From an uncultured Dokdonia sp. (lineage in GTDB: Bacteria; Bacteroidota; Bacteroidia; Flavobacteriales; Flavobacteriaceae), in assembly GCF_947492815.1 (NCBI RefSeq), contig NZ_CANLOB010000034.1, positions 1 through 48,125 of the forward strand: a stretch of 48,125 nt of DNA. Reading direction: 5' to 3'. Positions 25,920 to 33,823 of this stretch are shown here, in pieces. How positions within the stretch are numbered: position 1 is the stretch's first letter; each line of letters opens with the position of its first letter. The notes under the pieces were generated by a model that searched no databases, was not told the origin of the DNA, and saw nothing but the letters and a program-made list of their open reading frames with translations. The position numbers were made by a program, and so were the translations under genes.

Positions 25920-27200
25920 TTACTTCTCAAATGCTTTTAATGTTTTTGTAATGATCGCAACACAATCTAGTAATTGTTCTTCATTCATTACTAATGGTGG
26001 TGCAAAACGGATAATATTTCCATGTGTAGGTTTTGCTAATAATCCGTTATCACGTAATGACATACATATATCCCAAGCAGTAGAGCTATCTTCTGTATCA
26101 TTTATAAGTATAGCATTGAGTAATCCTCTTCCTCTTACGAGGTTTACGATAGTACTTGTTTTTATATACTCATTCATTTTTTCTCTAAAAAGATTTCCAA
26201 GAACTCTAGCATTTTGAGCAAGATGTTCGTCTTTTACGACTTCCAATGCTTCTGTTGCTACTGCGCCAGCGATAGGGTTTCCACCAAAAGTACTTCCGTG
26301 TTGTCCTGGCTTAATCACTTCCATGATCGTATCATTTGCTAGTACTGCAGATACTGGATATGCACCTCCTGAAAGAGCTTTTCCTAAAATCAAAATATCT
26401 GGTCTTGCATAGGTTTCTTGTTGCTCACAATGTCCTGCGCAGGTACAATTTCCACAAACAGCAAGTAAGGCTCCTGTACGTGCAATACCTGTTTGAATCT
26501 CATCGGCAATAAATAATACATTATGCTCATTACATAATGCTTTTGCCTTACGCATATAATCATCTTCAGGAGTGTAAACACCAGCTTCTCCTTGAATAGG
26601 TTCTACTAAAAATCCAGCAATTGTTTTACTAGAAGTTAATGCTTCTTCTAATGCATTTACATCATTATATTCAATTTTAATAAACCCAGGAGTATAAGGG
26701 CCAAAGTTTTTACGTGCATCTTCATCGTTAGAAAAAGATATAATTGTTGTGGTACGCCCGTGAAAATTATTAGAACATACAATGATTTGAGCTTCATGTT
26801 CTGCCACTCCTTTCTTTTCATATGCCCATTTTCTTGCAAGCTTAATAGCTGTTTCTACAGCCTCTGCTCCTGTATTCATAGGAAGTACCTTATCGAAACC
26901 GAAATATTCAGTTACATACTTTTCATAAGGACCTAATGTATCATTATAAAATGCACGTGATGTAAGGGTAAGTGTTTTTGCTTGTGCTGTCATTGCATCT
27001 ACAATACGAGGGTGACAATGCCCTTGATTTACTGCAGAATAAGCAGATAAAAAGTCATAATACTTTTTTCCTTCTGCGTCCCATACGTGTACCCCTTCTC
27101 CTCTACTTAATACGACTGGAAGTGGGTGGTAGTTGTGTGCTCCATATTTGTCTTCTAATGCAATTGCCTCTTGTGACGATAGTTGATTAACTGTTGCCAT
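25920..27200 (-). CDS. rocD: Ornithine aminotransferase
   Basis: A 426-residue class III PLP aminotransferase. N-terminal GAHNYHPLPVVLSRGEGVHVWD is characteristic of ornithine aminotransferase; the PLP lysine is Lys274 in LGKALSGG, with the cofactor Asp in FIADEIQTG. It converts ornithine plus 2-oxoglutarate to glutamate semialdehyde and glutamate, linking arginine breakdown with proline synthesis. An insert at 249-260 (CGNCTCAGHC) adds four closely spaced cysteines in a surface loop. Such Cys-rich inserts occur, I believe, in other Bacteroidota homologues, but this was not checked. Monocistronic, with its own terminator. Confidence 0.93.
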   Translation of the reverse strand: MATVNQLSSQEAIALEDKYGAHNYHPLPVVLSRGEGVHVWDAEGKKYYDFLSAYSAVNQGHCHPRIVDAMTAQAKTLTLTSRAFYNDTLGPYEKYVTEYFGFDKVLPMNTGAEAVETAIKLARKWAYEKKGVAEHEAQIIVCSNNFHGRTTTIISFSNDEDARKNFGPYTPGFIKIEYNDVNALEEALTSSKTIAGFLVEPIQGEAGVYTPEDDYMRKAKALCNEHNVLFIADEIQTGIARTGALLAVCGNCTCAGHCEQQETYARPDILILGKALSGGAYPVSAVLANDTIMEVIKPGQHGSTFGGNPIAGAVATEALEVVKDEHLAQNARVLGNLFREKMNEYIKTSTIVNLVRGRGLLNAILINDTEDSSTAWDICMSLRDNGLLAKPTHGNIIRFAPPLVMNEEQLLDCVAIITKTLKAFEK

Positions 27201-27333
27201 AATCTAAAAAATTTAAAATTAAAAAAACGCAATTCCTGCTGTACCTTTATCCTTTCGAAAGCTCGAAAATTCAGCGTAGGAGAGAAATCATCCTTAGAGT
27301 TTGCAATTTAATAAAATTAAGTGCTTAAAAAAA

Positions 27334-27720
27334 TCATTCGTGTAATTTTGAAGAGAGTGTTGAAACTTGCAATTCTAATCGTTTTAACTCCCTTATAATA
27401 CTATTCTTATCCATTTGCATCCAGATAAACACTTTAAGCATAGATACTATTAGCATACAAAATGTACCGCCAACTGCCCATTTAATTAATTCATTAGTTA
27501 CATCTGTATTAAAAAACTGAACGGTACAATACACAAAAAAAACCATGGCAATAAAGCTCACAATATTCATCATAATAATGATCCATTTGTTTTTTCCATC
27601 AAAGACACCTCCTAGCATTTGGAAAACATTCTGTTCATCTAAGCTGTCATAAAATTTTGTTTCTTCTTCTGTCAACGCTTCTTTTATTAATACGTCTATT
27701 TCTTCATATTCTTTTCTCAT
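27334..27720 (-). CDS. Small membrane protein coupled to ECF sigma factor (DUF6768-like)
   Basis: A 128-residue protein. An acidic N-terminal region (EYEEIDVLIKEALTEEETKF, DEQNVFQMLGGVF) precedes two membrane helices (about 46-68 and 79-98) and a C-terminal amphipathic or coiled-coil segment (ELKRLELQVSTLSSKL). It resembles the DUF6768 family that accompanies sigma factors in Flavobacteriia. It overlaps the sigma gene by 4 nt (27,717-27,720), so translation is probably coupled. A role as membrane anti-sigma factor or sigma partner is inferred; there is no zinc-type anti-sigma (ZAS) motif. Confidence 0.75.
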   Translation of the reverse strand: MRKEYEEIDVLIKEALTEEETKFYDSLDEQNVFQMLGGVFDGKNKWIIIMMNIVSFIAMVFFVYCTVQFFNTDVTNELIKWAVGGTFCMLIVSMLKVFIWMQMDKNSIIRELKRLELQVSTLSSKLHE

Positions 27721-28274
27721 GATTTCTGCTCTTTTAATAGTGTTTTTAATTTTTCTCTTGCGTAATAAAGTCTTGATTTTACGGTCCCTTTTGATAGTTG
27801 TAGAATCTCGCTTATTTCAACTAAACCATAAGATTCTATATAAAATAACCTTAACACATGTTGTTGCTCTTTAGAAAGTGATGTGATAGCCCGTTTAAGT
27901 TTTTCTTTAACGAGTAGATTTTCTGCAATATCTGTTTCTTCTACTGTAGATGTATTTTCTTTTGAGGCAATCCCCTGCTTCTTATCTTGAATTCTTTTAC
28001 TTTTTCGATACCAATCAATCGATTTTTTAGTAACGATCGCTAATCCCCAACTTCCAAATTTATCAGGACATTCTAGAGTATCGATATTTTTTAATATTGT
28101 TATCCATGCATCTTGTGTGATATCTTTGGCTATATCAAAATCATTCGAATAATTATAAGCTTGTATGCAGAATTTTCTGTGCCATCTCTTTACAAGTACA
28201 GCCATCGCGCTTTTATGTCCTTTACAATATTGGACTACAAACCAAGCATCGTCTATTTTTTTAAATGGTTTCAT
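27717..28274 (-). CDS. ECF-type RNA polymerase sigma factor
   Basis: A 185-residue sigma-70 family protein. Region 2 contains DIAKDITQDAWITILKNI and GSWGLAIVTKKSIDWYRKSKR. A charged linker follows, then region 4 with LSKEQQHVLRLFYIES, and LSKGTVKSRLYYAREKL as its helix-turn-helix. Such factors direct RNA polymerase to a small regulon on an envelope or stress signal. Its gene leads the pair with the DUF6768-like protein, and the two transcription units flanking it are separate. Targets are unknown; none of the promoter elements noted here can be tied to it. Confidence 0.9.
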   Translation of the reverse strand: MKPFKKIDDAWFVVQYCKGHKSAMAVLVKRWHRKFCIQAYNYSNDFDIAKDITQDAWITILKNIDTLECPDKFGSWGLAIVTKKSIDWYRKSKRIQDKKQGIASKENTSTVEETDIAENLLVKEKLKRAITSLSKEQQHVLRLFYIESYGLVEISEILQLSKGTVKSRLYYAREKLKTLLKEQKS

Positions 28275-28413
28275 ATCACTTTCTATACTATAGACGACTC
28301 GTTTTGAAAAAGGTTCATTTTTAAAAAACGTTATATATACAGTTAAGGTAAGAATATTAAAATATACGCTTTAACGCTATGCTCTCCATTTTGGTCGTGA
28401 ATCTCGCAAGTTT

Positions 28414-28428
28414 GCTTTCGCGAAAGCG
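28414..28428. repeat. Palindromic repeat copy at start of module 1
   Basis: GCTTTCGCGAAAGCG, intergenic. Its centre lies about 47 nt before the CCTTCCTA arm of the next terminator, almost the spacing seen for the copy at 33,681-33,700 and its terminator. Confidence 0.8.
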
Positions 28429-28462
28429 TATAGACACAATACTATCATAAGTTATAGAATAG

Positions 28463-28494
28463 AAAAACCTTCCTAATTACTTAGGAAGGTTTTT
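28463..28494 (-). terminator. Terminator of surface-protein gene, module 1
   Basis: AAAAACCTTCCTA (28,463-28,475) and TAGGAAGGTTTTT (28,482-28,494) form a perfect 13-bp stem with A and T runs outside, 20 nt beyond the minus-strand stop. Its CCTTCCTA/TAGGAAGG core is shared with the terminator at 33,732-33,760. Confidence 0.85.
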
Positions 28495-28514
28495 TTTTAA
28501 TACTATACGAGATC

Positions 28515-30761
28515 TTATTTACGATCTATAATAACTCGTTTCGTTATGATACCTTCATTTGTTTTAAAGCTAAATAGATATAAACCAGAAGGCAGATCTA
28601 CTTCTAAACCAAAGTTTAAAATTCCTTTATTAGTTTTTCCATTTTTAATAGTCTTTACTAAGGTGCCATTCATCCTATAAATATCTAATTCAATAACAGA
28701 ATCATTATGTATAGCAACCTCAACATCCATCATTCCTTGATTTGGATTTGGTGTAATAGATACTCTATCTTTAGGACGATCACTTTCATTTGAACACTTA
28801 GGAGCAAAAATAGTAGTCTCATACCTTCTACAATTCGGATCAGTCAACCCAGTTGGAGAAATGTACATCACCCAAGAAGGATCGTTTGCATTAATTGGAC
28901 CAAGTTGTATGTTAGTTACATTACCTGTACCTGAATATGATATTTGCTGACTTCCTGCATATCCAACTAAATCCCAAGAAACCCCATTAGTTCCTAGAAC
29001 ATCTACGGTCATAAAATAATAATCATCACTAGGATCAAGAGGTGTGCCATTATCATTACAATCACCAGTAGCAACTTGTGCACTTATATTACAAGAAAAA
29101 TTACAAGATGTTGGGGCTACTACTCCAAAATCAAAAAAGCAATTATCTCCATATCGTATTTGAAATCCTTCTGATCCATTAAGTACGAAGTAATTACCAA
29201 GATCTACATTATTTTCATCTCCATATCCGAAATAGATAGTTAATCCGTTACTATTAACGACTGTCCAAGGTTGTCCTTGTGTATTAAACACATCTAATGT
29301 GATATTATAAAAATCGTCTGTTGGATCTAGGGGTGTACCATTGTCACTACAAGAACTTATAGAGGTGAGCGCGTCTAATGCACACTCTTCAGCAGGTAAA
29401 CATAAAATATAATCTTCTACTTCTCCACATGTAGGTATATCATTAAGGTCTGTGATTGGATTTTCACTTACTATGATTCTAATCACTTCGCCTCCTACTA
29501 TATTTACTCCTTGAAGATTTATTAGAGTTCCTCCATTATTAGTAAATGTGTTGAATAAAAAAACAGAATCTACATATACTGACATAAATAAATCTGCAGC
29601 AGTAGTCGTCACATTGATCAACCCTGTACTGGAATCAAAATAAGGAATACACGTATTTGTATAATCTCCATAATTCCCTGGTGAACTTCCAGTTGGGTTT
29701 GAATATCCTCCATTAAGCAATTCAACATTTGTAATGTATGATGCACTTGCTCCTGTCTGAATTTCTATTTTCTCCTCAAAAAAATCACCGCAAGTATCTA
29801 CACCTGTGATGTATACTAGAAATGTATCTAAGTTACTATCTGCAGGTATGATATAATTACCTGTATTTGAATCCCCCAATTCTGGACTAGAATAGAATAC
29901 ATTCGTTAGATGAGTAGTAGATAGATCTACTGTATCTTCATTACAAGCTAGAGTATAGACCAATGAATCAGTAATATCATCACCGTTTGCCGTTATCACT
30001 GTAGGTATAAGAGATTCTACTGTAACTATTACAGTTTCTAAATAATCATCACCACAACTATCTTTTCCAGTAATTTCAATTGAAAAACTCTGTAAGATGT
30101 TATTACTAGGCAACGTATAAATACCTGTACTTGAACTTCCCAATTCTGGACTAAAATAAGACACATTTGTTAGATTGGTTGTAGTTATTGCTACGGTATT
30201 TTGGTAGCAAGGTAATGTATACGTTAATGAATTTGTAATATCATCATTATTAGCTGTTATTACTTCAGGTGTCGGAATACAATCTGTACAGACTTTACCA
30301 GTATTGGTATAATCTACATTTTCTATCTCATTTACAGTAGTATCAACAAACTCTACAACGGTAACATCATCATTAATACTTATATCTGTACACCCTTCTT
30401 CCAATACCTCAACTTCAATTTCAAAAAGTGTAGTGTTAGTATCTATTATCATCAAAAAAGATGGGTCATTAATAGAAAAAGTTATTACACCATTAGATAT
30501 CTCACTAAAAAAACCAGACATCATTGTATACTCACTTGATGTTAAATTCAAAAATGAAAGACCTGTAGTATTTGAAAATTTAATGGTCCCTTGCATAGTT
30601 AACAAATTCGTAATCCCTGGACTGCTACTCGCTGTCACAGGAACTAAGACAACATCTCCTACGTCTCCTTGAACACAACCAATATCAAGAGTAATTGTTT
30701 GTGCTTGCATTGTAAAAATCCCCCACAAAAGGACGATTATATATAAATAATATTTTTTCAT
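28515..30761 (-). CDS. T9SS surface protein with cohesin-like, GEVEDY and tandem repeat domains
   Basis: A 748-residue protein with a signal peptide (about 1-20). The N-terminal domain (about 22-145, TLDIGCVQGDVGDVVLVPV and FEIEVEVLEEG) resembles the cohesin fold. Two tandem repeats of about 80 residues follow (from ITANNDDITNSL and ITANGDDITDSL, each with SSPELG and a TGxDSCGD/TGVDTCGD block). A segment with GEVEDYILCLP matches the GEVED-type surface domain, and then come two Cys-containing repeats marked DNGTPLDPxDDxY. The C-terminal T9SS type A sorting domain starts TPNPNQG and ends TKRVIIDRK. It is a cell-surface adhesive or binding protein with unknown ligand. A GG-leader peptide gene sits 88 nt upstream on the same strand, and the TPR/AraC regulator diverges beyond that. 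Confidence 0.85.
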   Translation of the reverse strand: MKKYYLYIIVLLWGIFTMQAQTITLDIGCVQGDVGDVVLVPVTASSSPGITNLLTMQGTIKFSNTTGLSFLNLTSSEYTMMSGFFSEISNGVITFSINDPSFLMIIDTNTTLFEIEVEVLEEGCTDISINDDVTVVEFVDTTVNEIENVDYTNTGKVCTDCIPTPEVITANNDDITNSLTYTLPCYQNTVAITTTNLTNVSYFSPELGSSSTGIYTLPSNNILQSFSIEITGKDSCGDDYLETVIVTVESLIPTVITANGDDITDSLVYTLACNEDTVDLSTTHLTNVFYSSPELGDSNTGNYIIPADSNLDTFLVYITGVDTCGDFFEEKIEIQTGASASYITNVELLNGGYSNPTGSSPGNYGDYTNTCIPYFDSSTGLINVTTTAADLFMSVYVDSVFLFNTFTNNGGTLINLQGVNIVGGEVIRIIVSENPITDLNDIPTCGEVEDYILCLPAEECALDALTSISSCSDNGTPLDPTDDFYNITLDVFNTQGQPWTVVNSNGLTIYFGYGDENNVDLGNYFVLNGSEGFQIRYGDNCFFDFGVVAPTSCNFSCNISAQVATGDCNDNGTPLDPSDDYYFMTVDVLGTNGVSWDLVGYAGSQQISYSGTGNVTNIQLGPINANDPSWVMYISPTGLTDPNCRRYETTIFAPKCSNESDRPKDRVSITPNPNQGMMDVEVAIHNDSVIELDIYRMNGTLVKTIKNGKTNKGILNFGLEVDLPSGLYLFSFKTNEGIITKRVIIDRK

Positions 30762-30780
30762 AATTATAATTGTTATTTGC

Positions 30781-30812
30781 TCCTACTCTATTTGTAATGA
30801 GGCTTTTCGGAT
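30781..30812 (-). promoter_or_regulatory. Shared leader/promoter element upstream of surface-protein gene
   Basis: On the minus strand ATCCGAAAAGCC, ten bases, then TAGAGTAGGA, lying 20-51 nt from the ATG at 30,761. Both blocks recur upstream of the decayed peptide gene at 878-1050, and the CCGAAAAGC block recurs 45 nt from the start of the 33,824 surface protein. It lies between the peptide gene and the surface-protein gene, so the latter may have its own promoter. Confidence 0.4.
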
Positions 30813-30849
30813 TCCACCTATCCATATCTGAACTTAATAATCTTACCTA

Positions 30850-31071
30850 TTAAACCCCTATAGCGTCCTCTTCTACAATATTAGATACAACAGCTACTGG
30901 ACTACAATTAATAGGCCGTCCACTCTCACTAGCGTTTCCAGTATCATCAGTGTCTGAATAATATGTAAAATCTCCAGACGTCCAGCAATAATACTCGTTT
31001 GCACCGCCAGCGATTAATTTACACTGCGATTCGCTTAAAATAAATTTTTCTAATTTTTTTAATTTTTTCAT
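30850..31071 (-). CDS. GG-leader small peptide upstream of surface-protein gene
   Basis: A 73-residue peptide. The leader MKKLKKLEKFILSESQCKLIAGG ends in double Gly (residues 22-23), with the LSESQ(C)K-x-I-x-GG pattern common in Bacteroidota bacteriocin-type precursors. The core (24-73) is rich in Ser, Thr, Tyr and Asp, with two Cys (in YYCWTSGD and PINCSPV), ending EEDAIGV. It could be exported and cleaved by a C39-type peptidase encoded elsewhere. It is on the same strand as, and 88 nt upstream of, the surface-protein gene, and diverges from the regulator 526 nt away. Confidence 0.6.
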   Translation of the reverse strand: MKKLKKLEKFILSESQCKLIAGGANEYYCWTSGDFTYYSDTDDTGNASESGRPINCSPVAVVSNIVEEDAIGV

Positions 31072-31597
31072 GTTAAAGTAATTTTAGATTAATAATTATA
31101 GATTGCCAAAGACCATTTATAAAGCCTTTATATCATCTATAAAGAGAAGGGTATCTCCTCTTTAACTTTTTAATTATTTTTGATTATGAATTTCACATCA
31201 CGCTATCAATAACTATCTGAAATAAAATGATTACGATAAGGAAAGAAAGTCGACTTTTCTATCTCTAAGAACTATTTTAAAATAGTATTGATGTACTCGC
31301 ATTTTAGTAATAGCGAGTTTTATTGAATATCAAAACACAATGATCTTGAAGCTTAAAAAAAAGATCTATTGCTTTGAACATTACAAAGATTTAATATTCT
31401 TACTGAACTGACAAAACAAGTGTCTCTCCATTACGTAATATAGAGTCTAGATTTTGTAAATTAAGAGCAGTATTTTAATGGTGTGTTTATAACAAAGTAG
31501 CGCTAAAACAAATTGTATAATAGTATTACTAACTATTAAAAAAACTAACTAACAAGGCATTAGAGATACCATCTATATAAAATTAAATCCTAGCTAT
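31072..31597. other. Divergent intergenic region of module 1
   Basis: 526 nt between the GG-leader peptide (minus) and regulator 1 (plus). It holds a GA-rich stem (AAAGAG/CTCTTT, 31,141-31,163) followed by T-rich sequence in the plus direction, as an orphan terminator or attenuator would be. It also holds the two-part motif shared with regulator 2. No credible ORF was seen. Confidence 0.45.
31416..31455 (+). promoter_or_regulatory. Two-part conserved motif upstream of regulator 1
   Basis: ACAAGTGTCTC (from 31,416) and AGAGTCTAGATTTT (from 31,442) match ACAAGTATCTC and AGACTCTAGATTTG upstream of regulator 2, with the same 26-nt offset. The second block contains palindrome TCTAGA and, in the regulator 2 copy, an exact TAGATTTG -7 box. 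This suggests a promoter with an upstream activator site, 150-180 nt before the start codon. Confidence 0.5.
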
Positions 31598-33286
31598 ATG
31601 ATCAAAAGAATAGTTCTTACTGTTATCTGTACATTAATTTTTGGTTTCTCAGTAAAAGCGCAGCAAGAATATTATGAGCAATTAGATAAACTTGATTATA
31701 ACACACTATACTCAAGGTTTGAACAATATTATAAGGAATTAGACTCTTTCCAAGCTACACGATATGCAAATGCATATTTTAATAAAGCACAGAAACAAAA
31801 AGATACAAGTCAAATAGCAAAAGGGTATTATTATAGAGCTATTCTCGATAAAAAAAATGAAAGAGTAGATTTATATGACTCTATTATAGCTTTAGCACCT
31901 ACTCTTAAAAAGGATAACTTTCCAGCGAAAGCCCATCTTCAAAAAGGGTACTATTATTTTTATATGAATCAATATGACAAAGCGCTTGACAGTTATATAA
32001 GTTCAAGTAATTATAATATAGGTCCAAATAAAAAAAACCTCTCTTTTGATATAAATCTAGCTATTTCAGAGTTAAAAATTAGAATAGAAGAAAATCAAGA
32101 AGCGCTTGATTCATTAAAAAAGTACTGGAAAAAAGCAGAAGCTCTAAATTATAAAAATAAAAAACCTATCATCTATAATAGGATACTTTTCAATTTAGCT
32201 AATGCATATAGAAAATCACATCAAATAGACTCCTCAAACACCTATATAGAATTAGGGATTCAGGCAAACAATAGCTTAAGTAGAGACAAAAATAATTATT
32301 ATTATTACTTTTTATTATTACAAGCCATTAATGAGTTAAATAGTAATTATACTAAAGAAATAACTCCTAAAATGGATACGGTTTTAGACTATATGAACCA
32401 TATTGATTATAAACAATATAAATCTTTAGCATATTATTATATTGGAAAGTCACACTTAGAGCATAACAATAAAGAATTAGCGACATCTTATTTTCTAAAA
32501 GTAGATTCTCTTGTAAGGAATCCTGCTTCTATTCTACCAGAGACTTTAGAGGGATATAAATATTTAAAGAAACACTATAAAGAAAAAGACAGTTATAAAA
32601 ACGAATTAAAATATTTAAAAAAAATCTATGTTTTTGATAGTATTCTTGATATTAATTACAAGTCAATAAATAGTACTATAAGAAATAAATATGAACTTCC
32701 TATTTTATTAGATAATCATAAAAAAACGATAGAAACTCTTGATAGTCAGAATCAAAAAACAAAAATCACACTTATTCTTTTATCTATTCTAATGGGTGTC
32801 ACCCTTCTTTTTTTAACATACTCTCTTGTTCAAAAAAACAAATACAAAAAGCGTTTTAAACTTCTTCAAGAACAAGGTATCCCTAAAACACCTAAAATTA
32901 AGAACTCCAAAGAAAAGCCAGCCATTCCAGATAAAATTATTACAAAAACCAAAGAATACCTAGAACTGTTTGAAAAGGGTGAAGATTATTTAGATCACAC
33001 TATAAATGCTGAGAAAATGGCAGAACTCATAGGAACAAATAGACCTTATTTTTCAAAAGCATTTAATTATTTAAATAACGAAAGTTTTAATGTTTACTTA
33101 AGAAACCTTCGTCTTACATATGCATTAGAGAGGCTAAGAGTTGATAAAACTTTCCGAAAATATACTATTAGAACCATTGCAGATGAGTCTGGTTTTAGTA
33201 ATCCTGAATCTTTTTCTAAGTTTTTTTACAAGAAATATGGAATTTATCCTTCTTATTTTATCAAATCACTAGAAAAACAAAAATAA
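31598..33286 (+). CDS. Membrane-spanning TPR/AraC-type transcriptional regulator (copy 1)
   Basis: A 562-residue protein. A signal peptide (MIKRIVLTVICTLIFGFSVKA) is followed by an alpha-helical TPR-like region (about 25-385, for example KAHLQKGYYYFYMNQYDKAL and AYYYIGKSHLEHNNKELATSY). One membrane helix (about 390-412) leads to the basic KNKYKKRF. The C-terminal AraC helix-turn-helix domain (about 441-562) has IGTNRPYFSKAF and IADESGFSNPESFSKFFYKKYG. The topology puts the TPR sensor in the periplasm and the DNA-binding part in the cytoplasm, so it could read an external or envelope signal directly. It is a close paralogue of 38,158-39,849 and lies 103 nt upstream of a Cys-rich GG-leader peptide. 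Target genes are inferred, not shown. Confidence 0.85.
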   Translation: MIKRIVLTVICTLIFGFSVKAQQEYYEQLDKLDYNTLYSRFEQYYKELDSFQATRYANAYFNKAQKQKDTSQIAKGYYYRAILDKKNERVDLYDSIIALAPTLKKDNFPAKAHLQKGYYYFYMNQYDKALDSYISSSNYNIGPNKKNLSFDINLAISELKIRIEENQEALDSLKKYWKKAEALNYKNKKPIIYNRILFNLANAYRKSHQIDSSNTYIELGIQANNSLSRDKNNYYYYFLLLQAINELNSNYTKEITPKMDTVLDYMNHIDYKQYKSLAYYYIGKSHLEHNNKELATSYFLKVDSLVRNPASILPETLEGYKYLKKHYKEKDSYKNELKYLKKIYVFDSILDINYKSINSTIRNKYELPILLDNHKKTIETLDSQNQKTKITLILLSILMGVTLLFLTYSLVQKNKYKKRFKLLQEQGIPKTPKIKNSKEKPAIPDKIITKTKEYLELFEKGEDYLDHTINAEKMAELIGTNRPYFSKAFNYLNNESFNVYLRNLRLTYALERLRVDKTFRKYTIRTIADESGFSNPESFSKFFYKKYGIYPSYFIKSLEKQK

Positions 33287-33389
33287 TTAAGTCTGTATTA
33301 CGAAATAACGAGAAGCAAGTGCTTTTAAGTAGCTGTAAATCAGAAAATATACTTTAAGTTTATGATATAATTTATAAACTAAAAGTAAT

Positions 33390-33620
33390 ATGAAACAAAA
33401 GAAAAAAAAATTAGCGCTTGAAAAATTTAACATCGCTAGATTAACAATTAACAAACATCTTATTTTCGGAGGAGGAACTACAGAACCTACAGATCTATGC
33501 GGAACAAATCGTTGTGACACTGAGACTTGTTCGCCTCAAAGTAATTCATCTCTAGAATGTGGTCTAGTAGGTATATCTGACGAATGCCAAACTCAAGGAT
33601 TAGGATGTGGTAGTCATTAA
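33390..33620 (+). CDS. Cys-rich lanthipeptide-like precursor peptide
   Basis: A 76-residue peptide. The leader MKQKKKKLALEKFNIARLT matches the class I lanthipeptide-like leader pattern (KKLxLxKxTIAxL) and ends HLIFGG (residues 23-28). The core (29-76) has six Cys plus many Thr and Ser (TDLCGTNRCDTETCSPQ, SSLEC, DECQTQGLGCGSH), enough for several thioether or disulfide rings. An inverted repeat (AGTTTAT/ATAAACT, 33,357-33,363 and 33,374-33,380) lies 10 nt before the ATG. No LanB/LanC, radical SAM, C39 peptidase or exporter gene is nearby, so modification is hypothetical. It lies directly downstream of regulator 1. Confidence 0.65.
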   Translation: MKQKKKKLALEKFNIARLTINKHLIFGGGTTEPTDLCGTNRCDTETCSPQSNSSLECGLVGISDECQTQGLGCGSH

Positions 33621-33680
33621 AAATCAAATAATTTATAAGTATTTAATAACTTCAATGGGGAAGAGATTAAAAATAACACA

Positions 33681-33700
33681 TACGCTTTCGCGAAAGCGTA
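33681..33700. repeat. Palindromic repeat copy, perfect 20-bp palindrome
   Basis: TACGCTTTCGCGAAAGCGTA, extendable to 22 bp, intergenic. It marks the boundary between modules 1 and 2. Confidence 0.85.
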
Positions 33701-33731
33701 TATAGAAAATTTAAATTTTTAAGGTTACATG

Positions 33732-33760
33732 AACCCCTTCCTAAAAACTAGGAAGGGGTT
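33732..33760. terminator. Terminator between modules 1 and 2
   Basis: AACCCCTTCCTA (33,732-33,743) and TAGGAAGGGGTT (33,749-33,760) form a perfect 12-bp stem with a 5-nt loop, between convergent genes (peptide at 33,390 and surface protein at 33,824). The core matches the terminator at 28,463-28,494. Confidence 0.8.
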
Positions 33761-33823
33761 TCATATACATACTAAAATACTATTCATATGGAGAATAGAA
33801 TTTGTTCTAAAGTTGATCCTAAA

